Source of the DNA: Candidatus Hydrogenedentota bacterium
GTDB lineage: Bacteria; Hydrogenedentota; Hydrogenedentia; Hydrogenedentales; CAITNO01
Direction of reading: 5' to 3'
NCBI GenBank assembly: GCA_903893795.1
Contig: CAITNO010000031.1
Location: 1-37,609, forward strand
DNA: 37,609 bases
Positions 24,675 through 31,857 of this stretch are shown piece after piece (position 1 is the first letter of the stretch; each line of letters begins with the position of its first letter). Made by a program: the position numbers and the translations under genes. The notes beneath the pieces were generated by a model that saw only the letters and a program-made list of their open reading frames with translations, was not told the DNA's origin and did not search any database.

Positions 24675-25009
24675 AGCCCTTCCAGCACGCGTACCACCCG
24701 CGCCAGGGTGGTCTCGTCAAACCCCGCAGGCACGCGCACCATTCGCTCGCCCCCCAGCGCAATCTCAATGGACGGCGGGGCCGCTGCGCTGCACCACGGC
24801 ACAGGCCGGACCTCCGCGAACAGCGCTGGCAACACCGTCAGCGCGTTCCGACGCTTCAGTTCCCCTTTCCACCAGCGATACTTGGCAATCGGCATGCCCG
24901 CCTCACGGCAGTATCGTACCGCCGACATCCCCGATGCGGCACAAGCCGCGATCTGCTCCCGCCAATAGGACTCACGTTCAGCCCGGTTCATCCCATCTGT
25001 ATCCGTCAT
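24671..25009 (-). CDS. tnpA: IS66 accessory protein TnpA
   Basis: A 112-residue protein with an N-terminal helix-turn-helix-like stretch (WREQIAACAASGMSAVRYCR then EAGMPIAKYRWWKGEL) typical of IS66 Orf1 and distantly of IS3-type OrfA. The ATG at 25009 is 9 nt from AGGAGG; an ATG at 25015 would leave only 3 nt. The last ~30 residues (IEIALGGERMVRVPAGFD) match the conserved C-terminal strand. First gene of the IS. Confidence 0.9.
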   Translation of the reverse strand: MTDTDGMNRAERESYWREQIAACAASGMSAVRYCREAGMPIAKYRWWKGELKRRNALTVLPALFAEVRPVPWCSAAAPPSIEIALGGERMVRVPAGFDETTLARVVRVLEGL

Positions 25010-25087
25010 TGCCATGTACCTCCTGCAATGGCGATATCTTCGCACAGGTTCGGGAATTTGGGAAGATGCCGTTCACCGGACGCTTAC

Positions 25088-25095
25088 GAAATAGG
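25088..25095. repeat. IS66 target-site duplication, right copy
   Basis: GAAATAGG immediately after the right inverted repeat, identical to 22615-22622. Confidence 0.92.
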
Positions 25096-25183
25096 CGAAG
25101 GCGAAAGAGCCTCGTCACGCGAGGCCCTGTGGCGGATTACACGACGGACAAGCGGAAATGGCCCTGTCAAAGGCCCGTAAATG

Positions 25184-25215
25184 AAAAATCCCCCCGCACC
25201 GGCAGGTGCGGGGGG
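25184..25215 (-). terminator. Rho-independent terminator of the NHL/Ig protein gene
   Basis: An 11-bp perfect stem (25205-25215 with 25190-25200, GGTGCGGGGGG and complement) with a 4-nt loop, followed on the minus strand by GATTTTTC. It lies 16 nt after the stop codon at 25232. The 94 bp between it and the IS66 duplication hold no gene. Confidence 0.9.
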
Positions 25216-25231
25216 AAGGGAGGTTTGGAGA

Positions 25232-27388
25232 TTATTTCCTCTTGCGGGACTTCAGGGTGCCGAGGAGGGAAATGAGGCCCACGGCGGCCAGCATGCCAGC
25301 CCCACCGGCCACGGGCACCTTGACCGGCGCCACGGCGATCTTGGCGGTGGCCGTCTGCACATCACCGTTGGTGTCGGCCACCATCACGGTGTACACCCCG
25401 GCATCGGCCGGAGAAAGGATGTTCTTCTGGTAGCTGCTGCCCGTGGCATCAGCAATGGCCTGGCCGTCCTTCAGCCAGGTGTAGCTGACGGGGCCGTAGC
25501 CGCCTTCGGTGGCCACGGTGAAGATGTGGGCCGTTCCGACCTTCGCCACGCCGTCCACAGGAAGCTGGGTGATTTTCAGGTGGCTCGCGGCAACGACGAT
25601 GTCGGCCACGCTGGAGGCCTGCTGGGTGCCGTCAACATTGACCGTGCACCAGTACTGGCCCTGGTCGGCCGCGGTAACGTTTGAAAGGGTCCAGTTGAGG
25701 TTCGCGGGGCCGTCATGAAGCGTCTTGCCCTGGCCTTCGGAACGGGTCCACTGTGCCCGCGCGGCGAAGGGGCCAAAATTGCCGCCCACGGCGAGCGTGT
25801 AGGAGTCGCCGAAGTAGAGGCGGGCGCCGGCCGGCTGCTTGTTCAGCCCGCTCCAGTTGTGCACTGCGCACACCGGGGAAATACCGCTGACATTGAGATT
25901 GCCCGAGGCGTCGGCCACGGCACCGGCGGCAACGGCGATGGCCACCGTGCCGTTGGCGTTCGGGTCGGCAAGGGCGACGGTCACATGGTACTGCGCGCCA
26001 GAACCGGTCACGCTGATGGCGCCCGCGAGGGAACCGGGCACGAGCACGACCTTCGCCGCCGTAAGCGGGGCGGAAAGGCTTCTGCTGAAGTAGACATCGA
26101 AGCCCACGCTGTTCGCGCTGGTGGGGGAGGCGTTGGCGAGCGCTATGGTGCTGCTCAACTGCTCCGGCGTGTAGGTCCAGGCCACACTGCCCGACGTGTT
26201 GCCGTTTCCGGACTGGTCCACACCAAGGCCGGAGGCGATCTGCACCGAAACGGCGCCCTCGGTCAGCGGCGCAACATCAAAGGTATAGGTGGTGCCCGAA
26301 CCGCTAAAGTTCTGAATCAACCCGTTGCTCACCACCAGTCCGCCCGCGTCAAAGCCGAACACGGCCTCGCTGAAGGTTACGGTGACATGAACAAGGTTCG
26401 GGTCGGTGGTGTCGGACGTGATGCTTACGGTCGGGGCAACGCCGTCCTGGGTGACAAGGGTGCCGCCGGCAACATTGTCGAGCCCGAAGACTTCGATGCG
26501 GCTACTGTTGAAGGAACTGACCAGCAGGCGGTTAAAGGCGTCCACACGCAGACCGACCGGCGTGCGCAACTGGCCCGCAGGACCGCTGCCGAAGCCGCCG
26601 ATGGTGGTCAGCAGGGTGCCGAGGAGGTCATACACCTGCACATTGCCCTGGAAAGCATCGGCCACAAAGAGCCGTCCGAGCGCATCGCCCGTAAGCCCCT
26701 GCAGCGTTCCCTTAACCGAACGGGTGATCTGCCGAATGTAAGTACCGACACGGTCAAAGACTTCAATGCGGTTGTTTCGCTGGTCGCAGACGAAAACATT
26801 GCCGTCGGCGCTCACGTATGCCGCAGAGGGAAGGTCGAACTGGCCGTCGCCGGTGCCCTTGCTTCCAAAGCTGCTGGCGTAAGTGCCGGAAGGCAGATAA
26901 ATCTTGACCACATTGGCTTTTCCATCGACCACATAGACATTCCCATAAGTGGGGTCCGGGTCAATGGCGATATCGGTAGGCTGCTGGAATTCGCCTTTGC
27001 CGATGCCGAGGCTGCCAATAAGCTGCCAGGCCGAGTTGTAAATATTGACACTGCCCGTGCCCTGCTCGCCGACATAGATGTTTCCAGTCGGTCCGACTTC
27101 GATGGCGAAGGGAATGCTGAAACCGTGCTTGAGCCCGGTAACTTTACCCGCCGCATCACTGATGGTGATGGTTCCGGCCCGGGGGTCGGTTAGCAGGGTT
27201 TCCCCCGATTTGCCCAAAGCGATGCGCGCCGGGGCGCCATGCGGCACCCGAAGGCTCCCCACCACCGCCGCAGTGGGTGCTGAAGCCCCACCCCCAGGGG
27301 TGGACTGGGCCGAAGCACCAGTCTGGGTCAGTACACAGGTGGCCGCCAAAATCCCCAACACGCTCAGTATTGCCCAAGTCCTGTTCAC
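25232..27388 (-). CDS. Exported NHL-repeat beta-propeller and Ig-like domain protein with C-terminal sorting-like tail
   Basis: About 718 residues. A Sec signal peptide ends near GASA-QS. Residues ~50-310 hold about six NHL-type repeats (for example GEFQQPTDIAIDPD, YVVDGKANVVKIY, GDGQFDLPSAAYVSADGNVF), forming a propeller. Then come two Ig-like or cadherin-like sandwich domains of the type with SEAVFGFDAGGLVVSNG, and two immunoglobulin-type domains with DAGVYTVMVAD and DQGQYWCTVN motifs. The end VPVAGGAGMLAAVGLISLLG plus KSRKRK is a short helix and basic tail, like PEP-CTERM-class anchoring signals, so the protein is probably held at the cell surface. I chose the GTG at 27388 because AGGAG lies 7 nt upstream; an ATG at 27412 lacks a ribosome site. 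Function unknown; adhesion or protein scaffolding is likely. Confidence 0.78.
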   Translation of the reverse strand: MNRTWAILSVLGILAATCVLTQTGASAQSTPGGGASAPTAAVVGSLRVPHGAPARIALGKSGETLLTDPRAGTITISDAAGKVTGLKHGFSIPFAIEVGPTGNIYVGEQGTGSVNIYNSAWQLIGSLGIGKGEFQQPTDIAIDPDPTYGNVYVVDGKANVVKIYLPSGTYASSFGSKGTGDGQFDLPSAAYVSADGNVFVCDQRNNRIEVFDRVGTYIRQITRSVKGTLQGLTGDALGRLFVADAFQGNVQVYDLLGTLLTTIGGFGSGPAGQLRTPVGLRVDAFNRLLVSSFNSSRIEVFGLDNVAGGTLVTQDGVAPTVSITSDTTDPNLVHVTVTFSEAVFGFDAGGLVVSNGLIQNFSGSGTTYTFDVAPLTEGAVSVQIASGLGVDQSGNGNTSGSVAWTYTPEQLSSTIALANASPTSANSVGFDVYFSRSLSAPLTAAKVVLVPGSLAGAISVTGSGAQYHVTVALADPNANGTVAIAVAAGAVADASGNLNVSGISPVCAVHNWSGLNKQPAGARLYFGDSYTLAVGGNFGPFAARAQWTRSEGQGKTLHDGPANLNWTLSNVTAADQGQYWCTVNVDGTQQASSVADIVVAASHLKITQLPVDGVAKVGTAHIFTVATEGGYGPVSYTWLKDGQAIADATGSSYQKNILSPADAGVYTVMVADTNGDVQTATAKIAVAPVKVPVAGGAGMLAAVGLISLLGTLKSRKRK

Positions 27389-27412
27389 AGATCCACTCCT
27401 AGTAGATGTCAT

Positions 27413-27689
27413 GAATACACGTTAGTTCCCTACCGTCTCGGGACTATGATCAAAAAGTAACCCAAAAAGTTACGCGTCATTCTACATACTGAAGTGAAAC
27501 TGCACGTCCGTGAAAAACCCGTATTTTATCGCCGATGCGACGCGGGAAATTACGCAGATCCCACAGGAATCAATAAAAACGTGCTGTTGTCGCGCATTTA
27601 ACTCGCAAAAACACCCGGATACACGCTCGTTCACCTGTCTTGCAGACGAGTGAGGCCCGTATAGACTGCACAAGGTTTCCCGTAGTGGC
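27413..27689. other. Intergenic region upstream of the NHL protein gene
   Basis: No gene found in 277 bp. It contains an inverted repeat GTAAC-N7-GTTAC at about 27459-27475 and a CATAGT that could be part of a leftward promoter. A CCCGT/ACGGG pairing overlaps the stop of the radical SAM gene at 27690 but lacks a T-run. The AT-rich stretch probably carries the promoter and leader of the NHL gene; I did not recognise a riboswitch. Confidence 0.35.
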
Positions 27690-29129
27690 TTAACGGGATT
27701 CCATATCCGGCATTTGGCCGCGCAATTCGGCCATTTGATCTTTGAGGTAGGAATGTTCCATGAGGAGTTTCATCAGCGACTTCATGAACTCCTGTTTCCA
27801 GGGGGGCATGGTCTTGATGCTTTTCATCTTGTTTCCGTAGAATTCGCGGAAACCGCGCAGGAGATTTCTTTTCACATCGTCAAGGGTCATGGCGTCCGGC
27901 TTAATCACCGGCTCCACCAGGTTGTACTTGCGGTAGTCCCACACGGCGATGTGGTCCTTGACCTCTTCAAAGAGGTCCGCGTAGGGCCAGGGCGTGATCG
28001 CCAGGAAGAAGGCCATGTCGGGGTCGTAAAATTTGGCCAGCTCTATCGTGCGGCTCATGTCCTCTTCCGTTTCGTTCGGCATTCCCATCACAAAAGAGGT
28101 CTCAGACACGATGTCGTGGGCATTGATCAGTTCGATGGAGCGCTTGCCCTCCTCCACCTTGGCGTCTTTCTTGAAAAGGTCCAGGGTGGCCTGGTTCACC
28201 GACTCGACGCCCACATAGATGTGTTCGATCCCGGCGCGCCGGTACTTGGGCAGCAGGGCCTCGTCGCGCAGAATGTCATCGACCCGGGTTTCCAGCAACA
28301 GCGAGGTGCCCACCTCGCGCTCGATCAGCAAATCCAGAATCTTTTCCCACCGCTCGGCGTCGTAGGAGGGAATTTCATCGGCGATCATGGCCACGTCCAC
28401 CCCGTGGCGGTCGCGCAGCAGTTCAAGTTCTCCGACGAACTTCTCGGCGGACACGCCGCGCCACGATTCTTTCCAGAAAAGGCGCTGCGAGCAGAAACGG
28501 CAGTGCTGTTTGCAGCCACGCGAAGAGGAAACGACCGCCAGCGTGGAGCCCGGTTTGGGCCGGTAGCTGTATTCGTTCCAGGCAACGAGGTCCCAGGCCG
28601 GTTCAAGCGCGTCCAAATCGGTGATGAAGCCCTGGCCCGGCGTGGCCACCACGCGGCCATCCTGGCGGAAGGCGATGCCCGAAACCAGGTTCAGGTCCGC
28701 TTTGGCCCGCCAGGCATTCATCAGCTCCACCGCGGCGATTTCACCCTCGCCCCGGACGATAATGTCCACTTCGGGGAATTTCCCGAGTATTTCGTCATAC
28801 ATGAAGGTCGGGTGGGAATTCCCTAGGACGGTCAGCACTTCGGGGAATTCCTCTTTCGCAACGCGGCACACCTCGATGCCGTCCAGCACCGTTGCCGTGA
28901 TGCACGAGACAAACACGGCGTCGGGCTGTTCCCGCCGCACCGTTTCCCGTACCTGTTCCAGCGTGTCAAAACGGGTCATCGCATCGTAGAGCACGACGCC
29001 GAAGCCCGCCTTGCGCAGCGCGCCCGCGACATACACCAGCCCCAAAGGCATCCAGGAGCCGGCCGATTCCACCACACCGGAGTGGTAGGGGGGGGTGACA
29101 AGAAGAATCTCAGGATGAAGTGCGTTCAT
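27690..29129 (-). CDS. B12-binding-domain radical SAM protein
   Basis: A 479-residue protein. Residues 1-140 form a cobalamin-binding Rossmann-like domain (ILLVTPPYHSG, MPLGLVYVAGALRKAGF, VVLYDAMTR, PDAVFVSC, and VRGEGE). The canonical radical SAM motif follows as CX3CX2C (C206, C210, C213 in SSSRGCKQHCRFC). ETRVDDILRD, GIEHIYVGVESVN and FVMGMPNETEEDM are the usual SAM-barrel elements of the BchE/HpnJ-type class. The C-terminal ~90 residues are helical and charged. The ATG at 29129 follows AAGAGG. It starts 9 nt after the ccsA stop, so it is expressed with the cytochrome maturation genes. Possible roles are methylation or ring chemistry on a tetrapyrrole or lipid; none can be assigned. Confidence 0.82.
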   Translation of the reverse strand: MNALHPEILLVTPPYHSGVVESAGSWMPLGLVYVAGALRKAGFGVVLYDAMTRFDTLEQVRETVRREQPDAVFVSCITATVLDGIEVCRVAKEEFPEVLTVLGNSHPTFMYDEILGKFPEVDIIVRGEGEIAAVELMNAWRAKADLNLVSGIAFRQDGRVVATPGQGFITDLDALEPAWDLVAWNEYSYRPKPGSTLAVVSSSRGCKQHCRFCSQRLFWKESWRGVSAEKFVGELELLRDRHGVDVAMIADEIPSYDAERWEKILDLLIEREVGTSLLLETRVDDILRDEALLPKYRRAGIEHIYVGVESVNQATLDLFKKDAKVEEGKRSIELINAHDIVSETSFVMGMPNETEEDMSRTIELAKFYDPDMAFFLAITPWPYADLFEEVKDHIAVWDYRKYNLVEPVIKPDAMTLDDVKRNLLRGFREFYGNKMKSIKTMPPWKQEFMKSLMKLLMEHSYLKDQMAELRGQMPDMESR

Positions 29130-29138
29130 GGGTGCCTC

Positions 29139-29966
29139 TTACTGGAAATATGCTGAATGTAGCGATGGAAAAACAAAGGGGAAAATGAGAATGGTCAGGA
29201 CGGACACAACAAAACAGGCCAGCGTGCCCAGGGCCGTGGCCCGGGGATTGAGCCTGAAAAACAGTTTTACGTGGATGAGCGTTCCGTAGCAAAGCCACGT
29301 AATCAGCGACCACGTTTCGATCGGGTCCCATCCCCAGTACCGCCCCCACGACTGGTTGGCCCAAATGGCTCCGGCACCGATGGTGGTGGTCCAAAAGACG
29401 AACCCAAAACCGATGAAACGAATCGTGTAGGCCTCGATGGCCGGTGTGTTCGGCAGCCGCTCCAGCAGCTTGATGGTCGATCCGTTGAGCCGCAGCAGCA
29501 GCATGATAGCCGAGGCCGCAGAAAGGAGGAAGGAGGCCGCGGCGATTTTCGCGAAGAACAGGTGATAGACCAGCCACATGGACCGCAGCGTCGGTGGAAG
29601 GTTGCCCGCGTCGGGACTGGAAAAGAGCCCGACACCCATGGTCAAGATTGCGGCAGGCAGGCCCACCAGCGCCAGCGGCGCAAGGTTCCGGCGGAAAGCG
29701 ACGAGGAGCAGCAGCATCGCAACCGCGATCCACGCATCGGAAGAAAGCACCTCGTACTTCAGCAGGTACGGCCCATGACCGACCGTCACCCAGCGGATGC
29801 CCAGCGCGATGGAATGGGGGACCAAACCGGCCGCCGCAGCCCACAGTGCCCAGGGAACAAGCTTGGGATGGTCAAAGATAAGTGCGTAGGTCAGCAGCGC
29901 CGTGCCGATGATGTACAGCCCCACGGCCGCCCAATGCAGCGATGCCTCGTAGACAAAGGAACTCAC
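29139..29966 (-). CDS. ccsA: Cytochrome c biogenesis protein CcsA (system II)
   Basis: A 275-residue membrane protein with about eight helices. The heme-handling WWD motif WGRYWGWDPIETWSL lies near residue 210, with flanking histidines in helices (for example MWLVYHLFFAKIA and LIHVKLFF). With ResB it forms the system II synthase that brings heme out and attaches it to CXXCH motifs. I chose the GTG at 29966: GAAGGAG lies 10 nt upstream and the GTG overlaps the stop of the preceding gene (GTGA). Residues read from further upstream are an artefact of that other gene's end. Needed for the multiheme cytochromes at 31858-37609. Confidence 0.9.
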   Translation of the reverse strand: MSSFVYEASLHWAAVGLYIIGTALLTYALIFDHPKLVPWALWAAAAGLVPHSIALGIRWVTVGHGPYLLKYEVLSSDAWIAVAMLLLLVAFRRNLAPLALVGLPAAILTMGVGLFSSPDAGNLPPTLRSMWLVYHLFFAKIAAASFLLSAASAIMLLLRLNGSTIKLLERLPNTPAIEAYTIRFIGFGFVFWTTTIGAGAIWANQSWGRYWGWDPIETWSLITWLCYGTLIHVKLFFRLNPRATALGTLACFVVSVLTILIFPFVFPSLHSAYFQ

Positions 29967-30544
29967 GGATGTGCTTCTCCTTCGCCGGCTGGAAGAGTCA
30001 TCATCTTGTGCGCCTTGTCCCTGTCCATTTCCCACGGCACCGTCTTGCGTCCAATTTCCGGTGGCGCGTTGAACTTGGTCTCGGCCACCATCCACTGCCC
30101 GTCAAATTTTCTAAAAATATAGAGCATCTCGTAAGAATCTGTAGACTCCTCGCCAACCTGCGCGCCCGACCCAACCTTCAGGTCGCGGTAATGCCATTTT
30201 TCCTTCGTGTGAATCAGCAATTCATCGCCCACCCGCTCAACCTTGGTCAATTCAAGCGAGGTCAACTGGGCGTCCAGCGAGATGCCCATGTCCAGCCGCG
30301 CCCCGATTAATCCGGTCAGGCGGTTGCCTTCCGTTGTGTTCATGCCGACCACCGAGTCGATCAGCTTGATGTCGCAGCGCCGGTAAGCCTCGCACACGAT
30401 CCGGTTAAACTGCTCAACAAGGCTTCGCGCCTCGTCGGGTTCCACCTTGCGAAACTTGGGCGCCACAACAAAAAAGATCGTGGCGGCTGCCGCAGCAACC
30501 GCGCCCAGCACAAAAAGAACAATAATAAGACGGCGCATATTCAT
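29963..30544 (-). CDS. Membrane-anchored protein of unknown function between resB and ccsA
   Basis: 193 residues: one N-terminal helix (MRRLIIVLFVLGAVAAAAAT then IFFVVAP) and an extracytoplasmic domain of ~155 residues. The domain begins DEARSLVEQFNRIVCEAYRR and ends with YIFRKFDGQWMVAETKFNA, a helix-then-sheet pattern that suggests an NTF2-like or IMS-like fold. Cys residues in VCEAYRRC could be redox-active, but there is no CXXC or CXXCH. ATG at 30544 overlaps the resB stop (ATGA) and its own stop overlaps the ccsA start, so the three are translated together. Probable accessory factor of cytochrome c maturation. Confidence 0.7.
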   Translation of the reverse strand: MNMRRLIIVLFVLGAVAAAAATIFFVVAPKFRKVEPDEARSLVEQFNRIVCEAYRRCDIKLIDSVVGMNTTEGNRLTGLIGARLDMGISLDAQLTSLELTKVERVGDELLIHTKEKWHYRDLKVGSGAQVGEESTDSYEMLYIFRKFDGQWMVAETKFNAPPEIGRKTVPWEMDRDKAHKMMTLPAGEGEAHP

Positions 30545-31818
30545 GCCTCACCCCCCTGTGTCCGAACAAGATTAGCGAAACGCTCCTCGTACAGCGGGGC
30601 GAGACGCTGCGCCGTCAGCGCAACGACGATCCGTTCGGTGTCTCCGGCGGGTGTTGTCAATACCAATGTCTCCACTCTGACCACGCCAAATATGATAACG
30701 GAACCCAACAGCACGAGACAAAAGCCCGCGTAGACAAGCGGCAGGGAAGAGTCGCGGCTGCCGAAGAGGCGCATCCAGTAGGGAATGCTGCGGAGCTTCA
30801 GGCGGGTGCCGTCGGGCAGCACCACCGACTGTTTGATGTTCATGGCGCCCGAATAGACAAGTTCATCGCCGCGCATGACCCGGACATCCACCGCCGTCGG
30901 CCGCTTGCCGGCACTGTCGATCTGGGCGTGCATCTTCACCCGCATCCCGCCATGCGGGGCGGAACTGCCCTTGAAGACACCTTTGTCCGGACCACTCATC
31001 AGCACGGCCTCACAAACTGTTCCTCCGTGCCCGTCCGGCCATTCGATCATGCCGGCGGGGCCGAAGTTGGACGCCACATAAAGCCGCGTCCCGTCGCATA
31101 CAACGCCGCTGTTCACGGCGATCTCCATCTCATTCATCCTGTTCGGACCCTGCGAGGAAAACTTGCCGGCCAGCCCCATAAGACTGCCGTCCGGATACAG
31201 CGCCGGACTTACGCTTTCCAGCGTCAGCGGGTCACGCAGGGCTATCGGCCCCGCCCAATAACCGGGCCATTGCGCGTTCCAGGCAGCGGGGCCGGGGGGG
31301 AGCGCCTCGCCCACCACCAGGTCCACTGCGGCGGACGACCCGAACAGGGCGCGCGCCAGCCCGGCGGCCACCACCAGGAGAAGTCCAACATGAAACACGG
31401 GTGAACCGGTCACCGCAATGCGTCCGCTGGTCCGAATCTCCACCGTCGGCGCGGTTCCGGCCGGGGACGAGGCCCGTGCGGGCCGCTCAAACTCGGCGCG
31501 AAAAGGGGCGGAACGAAAGTGTTCCGCCGTGGGCACCCGGGACCATGCTTTCGGAAGTCTGCGAAGCTGACCGTAGACCACCTGGGTCAAAGAAGCCCCG
31601 GCAAGGCCCAGCGGAATCAGAAACCAAAGACTGCCGATAAGATTGTCAAAGCCCAACGCCCGGCACACCGCAACCACCATCGGGTGGTTCTGCCGGAGAC
31701 TCACAAAATCAACAAGCAGCGGCAGGGTCACCCCCGCACCGGAGACGAACCCTACCGCTGCAATTTCACCTACGATCACCTTCGGGCGGCGCAGTAACTG
31801 AGTCACATTCCATTTCAT
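30541..31818 (-). CDS. resB: ResB-like cytochrome c biogenesis protein
   Basis: A 425-residue membrane protein: two helices near the N-terminus, a third after residue 140 (GSPVFHVGLLLVVAAGLARA with a potential heme-ligand His), a large extracytoplasmic beta-rich domain and a final helix near residue 365 (LVYAGFCLVLLGSVIIFG). This is the ResB/Ccs1 layout. The cytoplasmic C-terminus is short. It is somewhat divergent from textbook ResB and family assignment leans on neighbour ccsA. Ribosome site is poor; a TATAAT at 31833-31828 lies only 9 nt before the ATG, hinting at a nearly leaderless transcript, while read-through from the cytochrome gene 39 nt upstream is also possible. Confidence 0.78.
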   Translation of the reverse strand: MKWNVTQLLRRPKVIVGEIAAVGFVSGAGVTLPLLVDFVSLRQNHPMVVAVCRALGFDNLIGSLWFLIPLGLAGASLTQVVYGQLRRLPKAWSRVPTAEHFRSAPFRAEFERPARASSPAGTAPTVEIRTSGRIAVTGSPVFHVGLLLVVAAGLARALFGSSAAVDLVVGEALPPGPAAWNAQWPGYWAGPIALRDPLTLESVSPALYPDGSLMGLAGKFSSQGPNRMNEMEIAVNSGVVCDGTRLYVASNFGPAGMIEWPDGHGGTVCEAVLMSGPDKGVFKGSSAPHGGMRVKMHAQIDSAGKRPTAVDVRVMRGDELVYSGAMNIKQSVVLPDGTRLKLRSIPYWMRLFGSRDSSLPLVYAGFCLVLLGSVIIFGVVRVETLVLTTPAGDTERIVVALTAQRLAPLYEERFANLVRTQGGEA

Positions 31819-31857
31819 GTGCGCTCAATTATAGCACTGCCCGAAAGTTCAAAGCTC

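Larger units (their letters stand above)
22623..25087 (-). mobile_element. Complete IS66-family insertion sequence (2465 bp)
   Basis: Ends are a perfect 16-bp inverted repeat, GTAAGCGTCCGGTGAA at 22623-22638 and its complement at 25072-25087; the GTAA tip is typical of IS66. An identical 8-bp GAAATAGG flanks both ends. Inside, read leftward, are tnpA, tnpB and tnpC in the usual order. Length is normal for the family. The tnpC gene carries a frameshift, so the element is probably not autonomous now. It separates the NHL-protein gene and its terminator from the cysK promoter and interrupts no gene I can recognise. Confidence 0.95.
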
